From Mergibacter septicus (GTDB lineage Bacteria; Pseudomonadota; Gammaproteobacteria; Enterobacterales; Pasteurellaceae), in assembly GCF_003265225.1 (NCBI RefSeq), contig NZ_CP022013.1:467001-531000 (forward strand): DNA of 64,000 nucleotides. The letters run 5' to 3'. The notes under the pieces were generated by a model. The model made no database searches. It was not told where the DNA came from and was given only the letters and a program-made list of their open reading frames with translations. This document shows positions 36,401-44,101 of the stretch, piece after piece; the first letter of the stretch is position 1; every line of letters begins with the position of its first letter. Position numbers and translations under genes: made by a program.

Positions 36401-38302
36401 ATCAACCTTGATTTTGCGAAAGCTAATAGCAATACTCAGACTTTAACATTAGGTAAAGACGGTAAAGGTGCTGCAAACGTTAATCTTAACTTCAATACCA
36501 AAGATGCCGTAGTAACCTTGAAAAACTCTCAACCGACAATGGCAATGGCAAGAGCAGCAGCAGGTGCACCAGCGGTTCAATCTCCAGAGAAATACTTAGC
36601 TCAAGGTGAGACTGTCTTTAACTTTAATCAAGGTGTTACCGTTGCAAGTAATTTAGATGTTGTAAAAGAAATGGCAGCGGCAGTAGTTGCTCCAGCAGGT
36701 GGAGCAGTACCAGCAGCGGCAGGAGCAGCACCAGCACCTACTCCAGCCCAAGAAAACAGCATTACCTTTGATCTAAAAGATACAACGGTGTATTTAACAG
36801 GTAATGATGTCAAAGTGACTACCGTAAAAGGAAAAGGTACCGTAGATTTGACTAAAGGTGTTGGCGTTGCAGGAGCAGGTGCTCAAAACACACCAGCAGA
36901 TTACCGTCTATTCACTGTAAATGGTGATAAAGCAGGACAAGGCTTACAAACTCACGATGTTGAATTTAAATTGCGTGCAAATCCAAATGCACCTATGGGA
37001 TCGAAGTTAGCAGGTCAAGATAATGGTACTTATGGTAATGTTTATTCAGATCGTGTTGTGGTTTCAGGCAAAGGCAGCAATGCAGGTAACTATGTCTTAG
37101 TATTACCAGCTGTTACTACTTTGAAAGATAGCAAATATACTGCTCCAGCTAATGGTAAAAATATCGGTGTTGCAGTTACAGATCGTAATGATATCAACTT
37201 TATTTCAAAAGCTGAGAAGATCAACGGTGATGATGTTCGTGTTAAATTGGTTAAAGTGAAAACCGATGATAAAGGCAAAACATCAGCTGTAAATGGTAAT
37301 ACTTACTACACCTACTTCGTTGATGGCATTGAAAGTTTAGGGGTATCGCAAGATTATAAAGATGCGTATATCACTGCATTACAATTAAACAGCGATCTAT
37401 TGTTAGCAAACTTCGGTTCTGTGGCACAACGCTTAGGCGATTTACGTCTTGCACCACAAACAGAAGGGGCGTGGGTACGTATTTTCGGTGGAACACAAAG
37501 TAACTCTACTGGACTTGCACCAAGAACACATTATAAAACTTTACAAGCTGGTTATGACCGCTTAACTAATCTGTTTGGTAAAGATACTCGTATCGGGGTA
37601 GCAGTCGCTTATGACGCTTCTAAGATTAGAGATATTAAACCACTTTCAGGAGCGAAAGCGAAAGCGGTAGAACTTGCGGTGTATAATTCTTATGTACCAG
37701 CACAAGGCTTGTATAGCGATACTGTTGCGAAATTATCGTTCTTACGCAGCCAATTTAATGTTGGAAAAACTATCCACGTTAACAACTACGCATTCAGCTT
37801 GTCACAAGAGTTAGGTTACCTTGTTTATTTAGATCAAAAACAAGACTGGAGCTTAACACCAAGTTATGAATTAGGTTTAGGCTATATTAATAAGTCTGAT
37901 TTTAACTATATTAATAGTGCTAACGCTGCTAATAACCTTTATGGTGTAACTCAACACAACGTGAAAAAAGCAGCAAGCACAGTGTTAAGAAACAGAGTGG
38001 GTGTAACCTTAGATTATCGCTTTAATCCAGAGTATCTTGACAGAGCATATTTCAGCGTGTTCTATGAAAATGATAGCTACTTTGGTGGTAAAACTCGTAT
38101 CCATACCCAAAATGAAAAACTTGGTGTAAATGCGAATGTTAGCCAAAAAGCGTTACGCAATGATGGTCGTGCTGTGTTAAACTTCGGTATTAATTCAACA
38201 TTAAATAAAAATGTTGGTTTATATTTAGATGCACAAAAATCATTTGGTGGTAAAATTAACACCGACTTCCAGTTAAATGGTGGTTTAAGATTTAGTTTCT
38301 AA
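33443..38302 (+). CDS. large autotransporter with beta-barrel domain
   Basis: A 1619-residue type Va surface protein. A long Sec signal (to about residue 38, ending TLATAQ) leads into a passenger of repeated beta strands rich in Gly, Asn and Thr, as in pectin-lyase-like beta-helix adhesins. The C-terminal transporter domain covers about residues 1340-1619, starting EGAWVRIFGG and ending GGLRFSF with a terminal Phe. Ala/Pro-rich segments lie at 39-57, 613-638, 1031-1050 and 1078-1104. I see no serine-protease motif (GDSGS), so an adhesin or aggregation factor is more likely than a protease. The specific family is not recognised. AAAGGA precedes the ATG; a GC-rich terminator follows. It stands alone between deoD and djlA. 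Confidence 0.9.
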   Translation: MSTISKPSSNHKSYLKKTALATALGFALGIVPTLATAQEALAAAPAPAAASAPATPEKIEGTPVVIPGVTASDGTNKEVIIGKDDGKLYVDGKAVNNVTISWNGNNGSMVSVNSPNKKPVSATIQLKTEDNKESVITFDAPVIFGERDGINIQLQGTSGKTVKLVFNGKDGQPAYKGNINVYNKNGKAGTLDVTFKGDVDGNLTAQRKFPHNKGGLVAKYHFSGDSSLEGSVNTISQHTYDKVDNLVYFDDPKGKHNKIESIVTTGTSSTGVYAKAKSQDPNSRVLEIGTVTVKGSDAQNNILITTADLNKDGNNIKLTATNNGYDYKQSSFQTSIPLTTDLAGTLIIDKIINSGAIKFGKSGDAANQRATNVMAAGKVIVTGDITIQGGRDDGHNKPDGLEKFSRNIFITKDLDIKKEIDAKGSAIDVYFVGDHNRLTNLVGKNGEFTILNTAVKNGEDKYTTSLDIGNLTLKKADNSYQSNLNIKYESNGESKPVEAKLRGNILNLGGTLKLDSKSLYAYGNGKEGYRGVVSGSAGNTDVSSLALHLGKDTVFEASGDGATNTITLTYENDKLTSDGAHFIASNKGKNTIEVKGQNAEVNGLYFIAKGNTKPAVKPVAEAAAAEAAQPQPAPVVAQELSQGENIINLKGENAKLTNVVFLAEGGKNTVNVTGKQTTLNDLHFEATGENSENNLTFTGMQGNQNKSTVGELTFEAKDQGKNTVTFGSADADLALGGAKNLEFNAINGGVNKLIFTTNDLEKLTFKGDGKAGSLNEIDLGESQNLNAKNVTTYSGNTKIAPQNHNITFNGAVNTIGATAVTTIDFKEGIQDSNTFTAKEAISSTNGGKTVFNIVGTAQPQNGQFTYTVKADGKNIQATNGGQSVFELGKDKNNHSITLKFDGDGQVVATGVGAANTFNLNGTPVTIEGFDKVVAKDGATTEVNLTKENQSLTLDKFADGTVTNLNVKNDGITLTGDLTSGKGSVTNINLDFAKANSNTQTLTLGKDGKGAANVNLNFNTKDAVVTLKNSQPTMAMARAAAGAPAVQSPEKYLAQGETVFNFNQGVTVASNLDVVKEMAAAVVAPAGGAVPAAAGAAPAPTPAQENSITFDLKDTTVYLTGNDVKVTTVKGKGTVDLTKGVGVAGAGAQNTPADYRLFTVNGDKAGQGLQTHDVEFKLRANPNAPMGSKLAGQDNGTYGNVYSDRVVVSGKGSNAGNYVLVLPAVTTLKDSKYTAPANGKNIGVAVTDRNDINFISKAEKINGDDVRVKLVKVKTDDKGKTSAVNGNTYYTYFVDGIESLGVSQDYKDAYITALQLNSDLLLANFGSVAQRLGDLRLAPQTEGAWVRIFGGTQSNSTGLAPRTHYKTLQAGYDRLTNLFGKDTRIGVAVAYDASKIRDIKPLSGAKAKAVELAVYNSYVPAQGLYSDTVAKLSFLRSQFNVGKTIHVNNYAFSLSQELGYLVYLDQKQDWSLTPSYELGLGYINKSDFNYINSANAANNLYGVTQHNVKKAASTVLRNRVGVTLDYRFNPEYLDRAYFSVFYENDSYFGGKTRIHTQNEKLGVNANVSQKALRNDGRAVLNFGINSTLNKNVGLYLDAQKSFGGKINTDFQLNGGLRFSF

Positions 38303-38325
38303 TAACCTCAAACTAGATGAGTTTA

Positions 38326-38349
38326 GGGCGGGCAACCGCCCTTTTTTTT
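38326..38349 (+). terminator. terminator after the autotransporter gene
   Basis: GGGCGG / CCGCCC with a GCAA tetraloop (38326-38341), followed by eight T. It is a very strong intrinsic terminator. Confidence 0.93.
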
Positions 38350-38441
38350 GGGCTATTTTTACAGAGATTAATCCAATATTTTTCATCTGATTGACAATAA
38401 GGTAGAATAGCCCGTTCATTAGTAATGATAAGGAAAAAAGA

Positions 38442-39296
38442 ATGGGATTTATTGGAAAATTACTCGGTGCAATTATTGGTTTTCGTTTTGGATTTTTCAC
38501 CGGGTTCATCGGTTTATTTTTAGGGCATTTAGCCGATAAAAAATTATCTGAATTGGGGACGGTGAAATCGTCTTTTTTTGGCGAGTCAATCACTAAACAA
38601 GCCCTGTTTATGCAGACCACTTTTGCGGTTTTGGGGCATTTAAGCAAATCGAAAGGGAGAGTAACGGAAGAAGATATTCAGTTAGCTAATATGCTAATGG
38701 ATCGACTGCAATTGACTGCTGAAGATCGCCGTTTAGCTAGAGCCGCTTTTCAACAGGGGAAAGCAGCAGATTTTCCTTTGCGACAGGCGATTCGTGAGTT
38801 TCGACTAGGTTGCCGTCAACGTGTCGATTTATTGCGGGTATTTTTGGATATTCAAATCCAAGCGGCAATTTTAGATAACGAATTACACCCAAAAGAGAAA
38901 GAGATCTTGTTTATTGTTGCACAAGAATTGGGAATTTCATCGCATCAGTTTGAACAAATGGTGGCGATGATCTACGCTTCACAACAATTTAATCAAGGTT
39001 TTTATCAACAAGGTGGCTATCAAGATCAAGACGATGATCGCTATCATCATTCCCACCAGCAGAGCTATCGCTCAAATCAGCCAACTTTAAAAGATGCTTA
39101 TGCGGTGTTAGGCGTATCTGAAAGTGATGATCGCAATGCAGTAAAACGAGCTTATCGCCGTTTGATGAATGCCAACCACCCAGATAAATTGGTGGCAAAA
39201 GGGTTACCTAAAGAGATGTTGGAAATGGCGAAAGAGAAAACACAACAGATTCAAGCCGCTTATGATTTGATTTGTAAAGCGAAAGGTTGGAAGTAG
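38442..39296 (+). CDS. djlA: membrane-anchored DnaJ-like co-chaperone DjlA
   Basis: A type III membrane J-protein that stimulates DnaK. It has 284 residues: an N-terminal Gly/Phe-rich membrane helix (residues 5-27, with repeated GF dipeptides), a TerB-like helical domain (about 50-180), a Gln/His/Tyr-rich linker, and a C-terminal J domain (about 220-284) with the HPD motif in ANHPDKLVAKG. The layout is that of E. coli DjlA. dusC follows after 12 bases and is probably cotranscribed. Confidence 0.95.
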   Translation: MGFIGKLLGAIIGFRFGFFTGFIGLFLGHLADKKLSELGTVKSSFFGESITKQALFMQTTFAVLGHLSKSKGRVTEEDIQLANMLMDRLQLTAEDRRLARAAFQQGKAADFPLRQAIREFRLGCRQRVDLLRVFLDIQIQAAILDNELHPKEKEILFIVAQELGISSHQFEQMVAMIYASQQFNQGFYQQGGYQDQDDDRYHHSHQQSYRSNQPTLKDAYAVLGVSESDDRNAVKRAYRRLMNANHPDKLVAKGLPKEMLEMAKEKTQQIQAAYDLICKAKGWK

Positions 39297-39308
39297 AGTT
39301 TTACTGGT

Positions 39309-40259
39309 ATGCGAGTTGTATTAGCCCCAATGCAAGGGGTGTTAGATCCGTTCGTGCGAGGGCTTTTAACCTCAATTAATGATTACGATCTTTGTATCTC
39401 AGAGTTTGTCCGAGTGGTTGAACAACGCTTACCACCCAAAGTGTTTTATCGTTTATGCCCAGAATTGTATTCAGGTGGTGTTACCACCAGTGGTACACCC
39501 GTGCGAGTGCAACTGTTAGGGCAGCATCCACATTGGCTAGCAGAAAATGCTGAACTGGCAATTCAGTTAGGTTCTCACGGCGTGGATTTGAATTGTGGTT
39601 GTCCCTCTAAAACGGTGAATGGAAGTGACGGGGGAGCGAGCCTACTTAAAAATCCAGAACTAATTTATCAAGCCACGAAAGCCATTCGCCAAGCCGTTCC
39701 AGCCGAACAGGTGGTGAGTGTGAAAGTACGCTTAGGTTGGGATAGTAGCCAAGCCGCTTTTGAAATTGCTGATGCTGTGGAACAAGGTGGTGCAAATGAA
39801 ATTGCAGTACACGGACGGACAAAAGTCGATGGTTATCGAGCGGATCGGATTGATTGGCAGAAAATTGGTGAAATTCGTCAACGTTTAAAGATCCCTGTTA
39901 TTGCAAATGGTGAAATTTGGCATTGGCAAGATGGGCAAACTTGCCTTGAAATTACAGGCTGTCAAGCATTGATGGTGGGGCGAGGTGCATTAAATATTCC
40001 TAATTTAAGTTATGTCCTCAAGCATCGCCAAGCCAAAATCAGCTGGCAAGGAGTGCAAACGTTGTTGCAACGTTATGCTAAGGTAGAAAATAAACAAGAT
40101 AGTGGTTTTTATCATCTTGCTCGGATTAAACAGTGGCTACGCTATCTCAAACACGAATACCCAGAAGCCACAATCCTGTTTGAACAGATCAAGAGTTGCC
40201 AAACCGCAACAGAATTACGTTCTCATTTGCAACAATTTGCGGTTACTCATACTGAGTAA
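39309..40259 (+). CDS. dusC: tRNA-dihydrouridine(16) synthase DusC
   Basis: An FMN enzyme that reduces uridine 16 in the tRNA D-loop. It has 316 residues (E. coli DusC 315) and starts [17 protein letters not shown]. The catalytic cysteine lies in [19 protein letters not shown] contacts in [10 protein letters not shown] and [13 protein letters not shown], and IANGEIW and [10 protein letters not shown] follow. The sequence follows E. coli DusC far more closely than DusA or DusB. It lies 12 bases after djlA. Confidence 0.95.
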   Translation: MRVVLAPMQGVLDPFVRGLLTSINDYDLCISEFVRVVEQRLPPKVFYRLCPELYSGGVTTSGTPVRVQLLGQHPHWLAENAELAIQLGSHGVDLNCGCPSKTVNGSDGGASLLKNPELIYQATKAIRQAVPAEQVVSVKVRLGWDSSQAAFEIADAVEQGGANEIAVHGRTKVDGYRADRIDWQKIGEIRQRLKIPVIANGEIWHWQDGQTCLEITGCQALMVGRGALNIPNLSYVLKHRQAKISWQGVQTLLQRYAKVENKQDSGFYHLARIKQWLRYLKHEYPEATILFEQIKSCQTATELRSHLQQFAVTHTE

Positions 40260-40262
40260 ATT

Positions 40263-40280
40263 TGTAGCGTTTTCTTTCCA
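40263..40280. promoter_or_regulatory. possible TyrR box upstream of tyrR
   Basis: TGTAGC-N6-TTTCCA matches TGTAAA-N6-TTTACA in nine of twelve positions and keeps the key G and C 14 bases apart. It lies 28 bases before a good extended -10. Autoregulation is an inference. Confidence 0.35.
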
Positions 40281-40304
40281 CTGACTTTTATTCTTTACAA
40301 ACTC

Positions 40305-40313
40305 TGGTATGAT
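40305..40313 (+). promoter_or_regulatory. extended -10 element of tyrR
   Basis: TGG-TATGAT fits an extended -10 (TGn-TATAAT with one mismatch), 33 bases before the tyrR ATG. No good -35 hexamer is at the usual spacing, as expected for an extended -10 promoter. Confidence 0.45.
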
Positions 40314-40345
40314 TTGTCTAACTAAGAAAAAGCGGAGGGGAAGAA

Positions 40346-41983
40346 ATGCGTTTTGCCATTGAATGTATTGATCGAATTGGGGTTGCCCGTGAGGTGTTAG
40401 CATTATTAGCAGACGAACAGATTAATTTACAGGGGATTGAGTTACAAAAGATTGATAGTAACGGCGTTATTTTTATTAAGATTGATGATATTGCCGAGTT
40501 TCAAGTGGCATATTTATGCGGTAAGTTAGGCAAAATTGCTGGTGTTAAACAGGTTAAACCGATTAATTATTTGCCGAATGAACGCCGCAGCATTGAATTA
40601 AATGCGTTGTTGGAATCTCTCCCTAATCCTGTTTTATCTTTAGATCTAAATGGCAAGATCGAGTTTGCCAATCAACAAGCGAGAATGTTGTTATTACCAC
40701 TGCTGGAGGTAAAGGCGAAAAATCAGCCGTTGCCTTCTGTTTATCAACCCGATAGTTTGCAAGGCATTGCCTTGACAAAATTATTACCTGAATTAGCACA
40801 AGCGAGTTGTTTTCAAACCTTTATTTCATCGCCAAGCAAGAGTGATCGACAACTTAGCTTACACCCTATTTCCCTCTCTGTACCACTTGATGATGAAACT
40901 TGGCGATTAGATCTCTTGCCTGTGTATTTGCACGAAAACAGCCAACAACAGCTATTAGGTAGTGTGGCGGTATTGCAATCGCATCAAAGTTTACGTATTG
41001 ATTTACACCAGTTTAGTGCAAGCCAAAATAATACTTTTGCTGATGTGGTAGCTGAAAGTGATGCAATGGCGAATTTAGTCGATCAAGCGAAGAAATTTGC
41101 CTTTCTTGATGCACCGCTATTAATTCAAGGCGAAACAGGTTCAGGCAAAGAGTTGATCGCCAAAGCCTGCCATAATTTGAGTTTTCGCAACAATAAACGT
41201 TTTATTGCGGTTAATTGTGCTGGCTTACCAGCTGAAGAGGCTGAAAGTGAAATGTTTGGCTATCGAGGGGCAGGAAAAGAGACGATCGGCTTTTTTGAAT
41301 ATGCCGATGGGGGAACGGTTTTATTAGATAATATTGCTGAATTATCGTTGCCAATGCAGGCAAAATTGTTACGTTTTTTAAATGATGGCACTTTTCGCCG
41401 AGTGGGGGAGGAAGCCGAGCGTTATGTTGATGTACGGGTTATCTGTACCAGTCAAATTCCCTTATCTGTCTATGTTGAACAAGGAGTGGTGCGAGAAGAC
41501 TTATATCACCGCTTAAATGTTTTGACACTCAATATCCCAGCCTTGCGTGATCGCCAAGCCGATATTCGTGCTTTAGTTAAACTTTTTGTCGAGCAAATAA
41601 CTGGGCGGTTTGGAATTCCAAAACCTTATTATTCAGCAGAATTTGTACGCTATTTAATCGATTATAACTGGTCTGGCAATGTGCGAGAATTACATAATGC
41701 GTTATATCGAGCCTGTTCTTTAGTTGAAAATGGCGAGTTGACCATTGCTGGATTAAAACTCAAAGATAAGTTATTACCCGCCTTTAATCTTGAAAGTTTT
41801 ACCCAAAGTTTAAACCAAGCAAATCAACCGATTAAATTAGATCAGATTGTCGGACAGTTTGAAGCCTCTATTTTGCAGAAGTTTTATCTTGAATACCCAA
41901 GTACGAGAAAATTAGCCCAATATTTGGGGGTATCCCATACCGCCATTGCGAATAAATTACGTCAGTATGGGATCAAGAAATAG
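40346..41983 (+). CDS. tyrR: aromatic amino acid regulator TyrR
   Basis: Regulator of aromatic amino acid synthesis and transport genes. It has 545 residues (E. coli 513): an N-terminal ACT domain (1-75), a PAS domain (about 80-200), an AAA+ domain with Walker A GETGSGKE (262-269), and a C-terminal Fis-type HTH in TRKLAQYLGVSHTAIANKL, nearly identical to E. coli. The sigma54-contact motif GAFTGA is absent, as in other TyrR proteins that act with sigma70. Unusually, Walker B reads LLDNI (D328-N329) where E. coli has LLDEI. It ends tail to tail with the YwiC-like gene, overlapping by 27 bases. Confidence 0.95.
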   Translation: MRFAIECIDRIGVAREVLALLADEQINLQGIELQKIDSNGVIFIKIDDIAEFQVAYLCGKLGKIAGVKQVKPINYLPNERRSIELNALLESLPNPVLSLDLNGKIEFANQQARMLLLPLLEVKAKNQPLPSVYQPDSLQGIALTKLLPELAQASCFQTFISSPSKSDRQLSLHPISLSVPLDDETWRLDLLPVYLHENSQQQLLGSVAVLQSHQSLRIDLHQFSASQNNTFADVVAESDAMANLVDQAKKFAFLDAPLLIQGETGSGKELIAKACHNLSFRNNKRFIAVNCAGLPAEEAESEMFGYRGAGKETIGFFEYADGGTVLLDNIAELSLPMQAKLLRFLNDGTFRRVGEEAERYVDVRVICTSQIPLSVYVEQGVVREDLYHRLNVLTLNIPALRDRQADIRALVKLFVEQITGRFGIPKPYYSAEFVRYLIDYNWSGNVRELHNALYRACSLVENGELTIAGLKLKDKLLPAFNLESFTQSLNQANQPIKLDQIVGQFEASILQKFYLEYPSTRKLAQYLGVSHTAIANKLRQYGIKK

Positions 41984-42703
41984 TGGTAGGAAAAAGAAGA
42001 AGGTGGTAATAAATTCTCCAATACCAGTTTGTTTGACCGATAGTTTATATTTTGGTAACAGGATTGCCCTTAAACAAGGAAAAGTAAAGGCTAGGGCTAA
42101 GCTGGTGTTATCCCAGTAGAGTGATAAACCGCAACAAAGCAGATGAAAAAGAACTGATGCTTGATAATAGCGAGGATTTTTGCGTTCTCTTAATACACTT
42201 TTGACGTATAAGGTAGAGCCGATAAAAAATAAACTCGGTTCTATCCCAACTTTGAGACTTCCTAGGTCAAGGCGTTGTTGCGGAAAATAATAGGCAAGCA
42301 CGCCAACCAAAGAAAAAATAAAGATTGCGGTTAAATCATTTCCTAAAGCACGTTCATTTTTAGTTTTGCTGTAATAAATATTGATTGCTACCAAAGGAAG
42401 GAATAACGGAACAAAATAGAGAATGGTTGGATTATAGAATAATGCTGGTAGTGCGAAGATAACGGCAGTTGTAGCATAAATACCGACCCATTTTCGATAA
42501 ACTTCAACTTTTTTAGCTTTGAATAAAGCGAGTAAGGGATAGCTCATTAGATAGGCGGAAATCCAAGCGAAGAAGAGTGCGATTTGTTGCCAAACGAAGT
42601 GATCGCCAAGATATGTACCACTAGAAGCGAGAAACGAACCATAGAGAAATGGCATTAATGCCATTACCACTGCTCCGTGTTGATTAGAGACCAATAATTT
42701 CAT
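41957..42703 (-). CDS. YwiC-like membrane protein
   Basis: An inner-membrane protein of unknown function, 248 residues with about eight hydrophobic segments. The N-terminal SNQHGAVVMALMPFLYG pattern is the hallmark of the YwiC-like family; the family name is from memory. The chosen ATG lies 1 base after the ubiF stop, typical of coupled genes; an ATG six codons earlier would overlap ubiF and has no ribosome binding site. The 3' end overlaps the end of tyrR by 27 bases. No pathway can be assigned. Confidence 0.78.
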   Translation of the reverse strand: MKLLVSNQHGAVVMALMPFLYGSFLASSGTYLGDHFVWQQIALFFAWISAYLMSYPLLALFKAKKVEVYRKWVGIYATTAVIFALPALFYNPTILYFVPLFLPLVAINIYYSKTKNERALGNDLTAIFIFSLVGVLAYYFPQQRLDLGSLKVGIEPSLFFIGSTLYVKSVLRERKNPRYYQASVLFHLLCCGLSLYWDNTSLALAFTFPCLRAILLPKYKLSVKQTGIGEFITTFFFFLPLFLDPILT

Positions 42704-42704
42704 T

Positions 42705-43892
42705 TTAATATCCAATCGCATATTTTAACGCTTGGCGTTTGAGTGGAGTGCATTTATTCGCTAATAACAAGCCTAAATTACGCCCAATTTTTAGGGGAAG
42801 AAGATCATCTTTAAACACTTTATAAAAAATATCCATACCCGTTTGCATTAAGAGATTATCTCGCTGGCGTAGTTGTTGGTAACGTTTGAGAAGGCGATCA
42901 TCGGCTAGCATATCTGCAACACTAATCCCTTGTTGCTGTGCTGTTGTCATTATCTCAAGCAATGTTTTGACATCTTTAAATCCAAGATTAACTCCTTGTC
43001 CTGCCAGTGGATTGATTGTGTGGGCGGAATCACCAATGAGGACAATTCCATTTTTAACATAGTCTAAAGCGTGGCGGCGAGTTAGTGGAAAGCTCCCTTT
43101 ATTTTGGACTCGCACAGCACCTAAACGGCTTGGAAAAGCTCGTTCAATCTCCAGTGCTAGTTGATCATTGGATAATGCCTGTAATTGTCGAATTTTAGCT
43201 GGGCTATCATACCAAACAAGGCAGGCTTGTTTGCCAATTAAAGGTAAAAAGGCTCTTGGTCCGCTTGGAAAGAATTGTTGCCAAGTAATATCTTGTTGGG
43301 CTAATTCTGTTTCAACTACTATTAATAGACAATCTTGTCGATATTGCCAGCCGTGTAAGCCAATCCCTGCAATCTCTCGCCATTTTGAATTTGCACCATC
43401 GGCAGCAATAATTAAGCGAGTGGTGAGTTGTTGTCCATTGTCTAAGTTAAGTTGCCATAGTCCTTGCTGGCGTTGTTGGTTTACAACTTTAACTGCTGTG
43501 TAGGTATTAACATTCTCAAAACAAGCAAGAGCTTGCCATAAACCTTCTTGAATGAGGATATTTTCAACCATATAGCCTAGCTCACTCAGTTGTAAGTCGC
43601 TGGCACTAAATCGGGTTTCAAAACCGTCTAGCTCCCAAGTGGCTAAATGGCGATAAGGGCAAACTCGGCGAGCAGCAATATAATCCCACGCTTTAAGCTG
43701 TTGTAATAAGTCAACAGATGCACGACTAATTGCTGAAATACGGAGATCATAGGGGGAGTTAGGTTGAAAAGGCGAAAGCGAGTTTTGTTCAAGCAGGGTG
43801 ATTTGCAGTCCTAGTTGCCCTAGTCCTGCCGCACAAGCTGCACCAACCATACCCCCACCGATAATAACAATATCTGTTGTTTGCTGTTGCAT
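42705..43892 (-). CDS. ubiF: 2-octaprenyl-3-methyl-6-methoxy-1,4-benzoquinol hydroxylase
   Basis: A flavin monooxygenase of ubiquinone synthesis. It has 395 residues from this ATG, with the FAD GxGxxG motif IVIIGGGMVGAACAAG at residue 8, DLRISAISRASVDLL, the ADGANS motif and the second FAD motif LIGDSAHTINPLAGQGVNLG. It follows E. coli UbiF along its length (for example GPRAFLPL, WYDSPAKIRQLQ, FPLTRRHAL, QALKYAIG), better than UbiH or UbiI. An upstream in-frame ATG at 43988 would add 32 unrelated residues and is rejected. Confidence 0.9.
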   Translation of the reverse strand: MQQQTTDIVIIGGGMVGAACAAGLGQLGLQITLLEQNSLSPFQPNSPYDLRISAISRASVDLLQQLKAWDYIAARRVCPYRHLATWELDGFETRFSASDLQLSELGYMVENILIQEGLWQALACFENVNTYTAVKVVNQQRQQGLWQLNLDNGQQLTTRLIIAADGANSKWREIAGIGLHGWQYRQDCLLIVVETELAQQDITWQQFFPSGPRAFLPLIGKQACLVWYDSPAKIRQLQALSNDQLALEIERAFPSRLGAVRVQNKGSFPLTRRHALDYVKNGIVLIGDSAHTINPLAGQGVNLGFKDVKTLLEIMTTAQQQGISVADMLADDRLLKRYQQLRQRDNLLMQTGMDIFYKVFKDDLLPLKIGRNLGLLLANKCTPLKRQALKYAIGY

Positions 43893-44101
43893 TGAGTTTT
43901 CTCTGATAGTTACGCTATTGAAAATTTGCTGGCAATTATGGCGCAGTATTCTACCTTGAATAGCGTTGTCCGCAAAGAAAATCATCATTCTTGAGCTATT
44001 TTAACTGGTTATTGCCAGAGTAAATCGGTAAAATATGCCGATTAAATTAGCGACCTTAAAAGTGACGGAATATTGCCGTCTGAATGTTTGACTATTAGAA
44101 A

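Noticed and set aside
44023-44080. Two small inverted repeats (AATCGG/CCGATT and GACGG/CCGTC) between ubiF and miaB
   Set aside because: Short stems with long loops, no T-run and no known operator match; may be chance.
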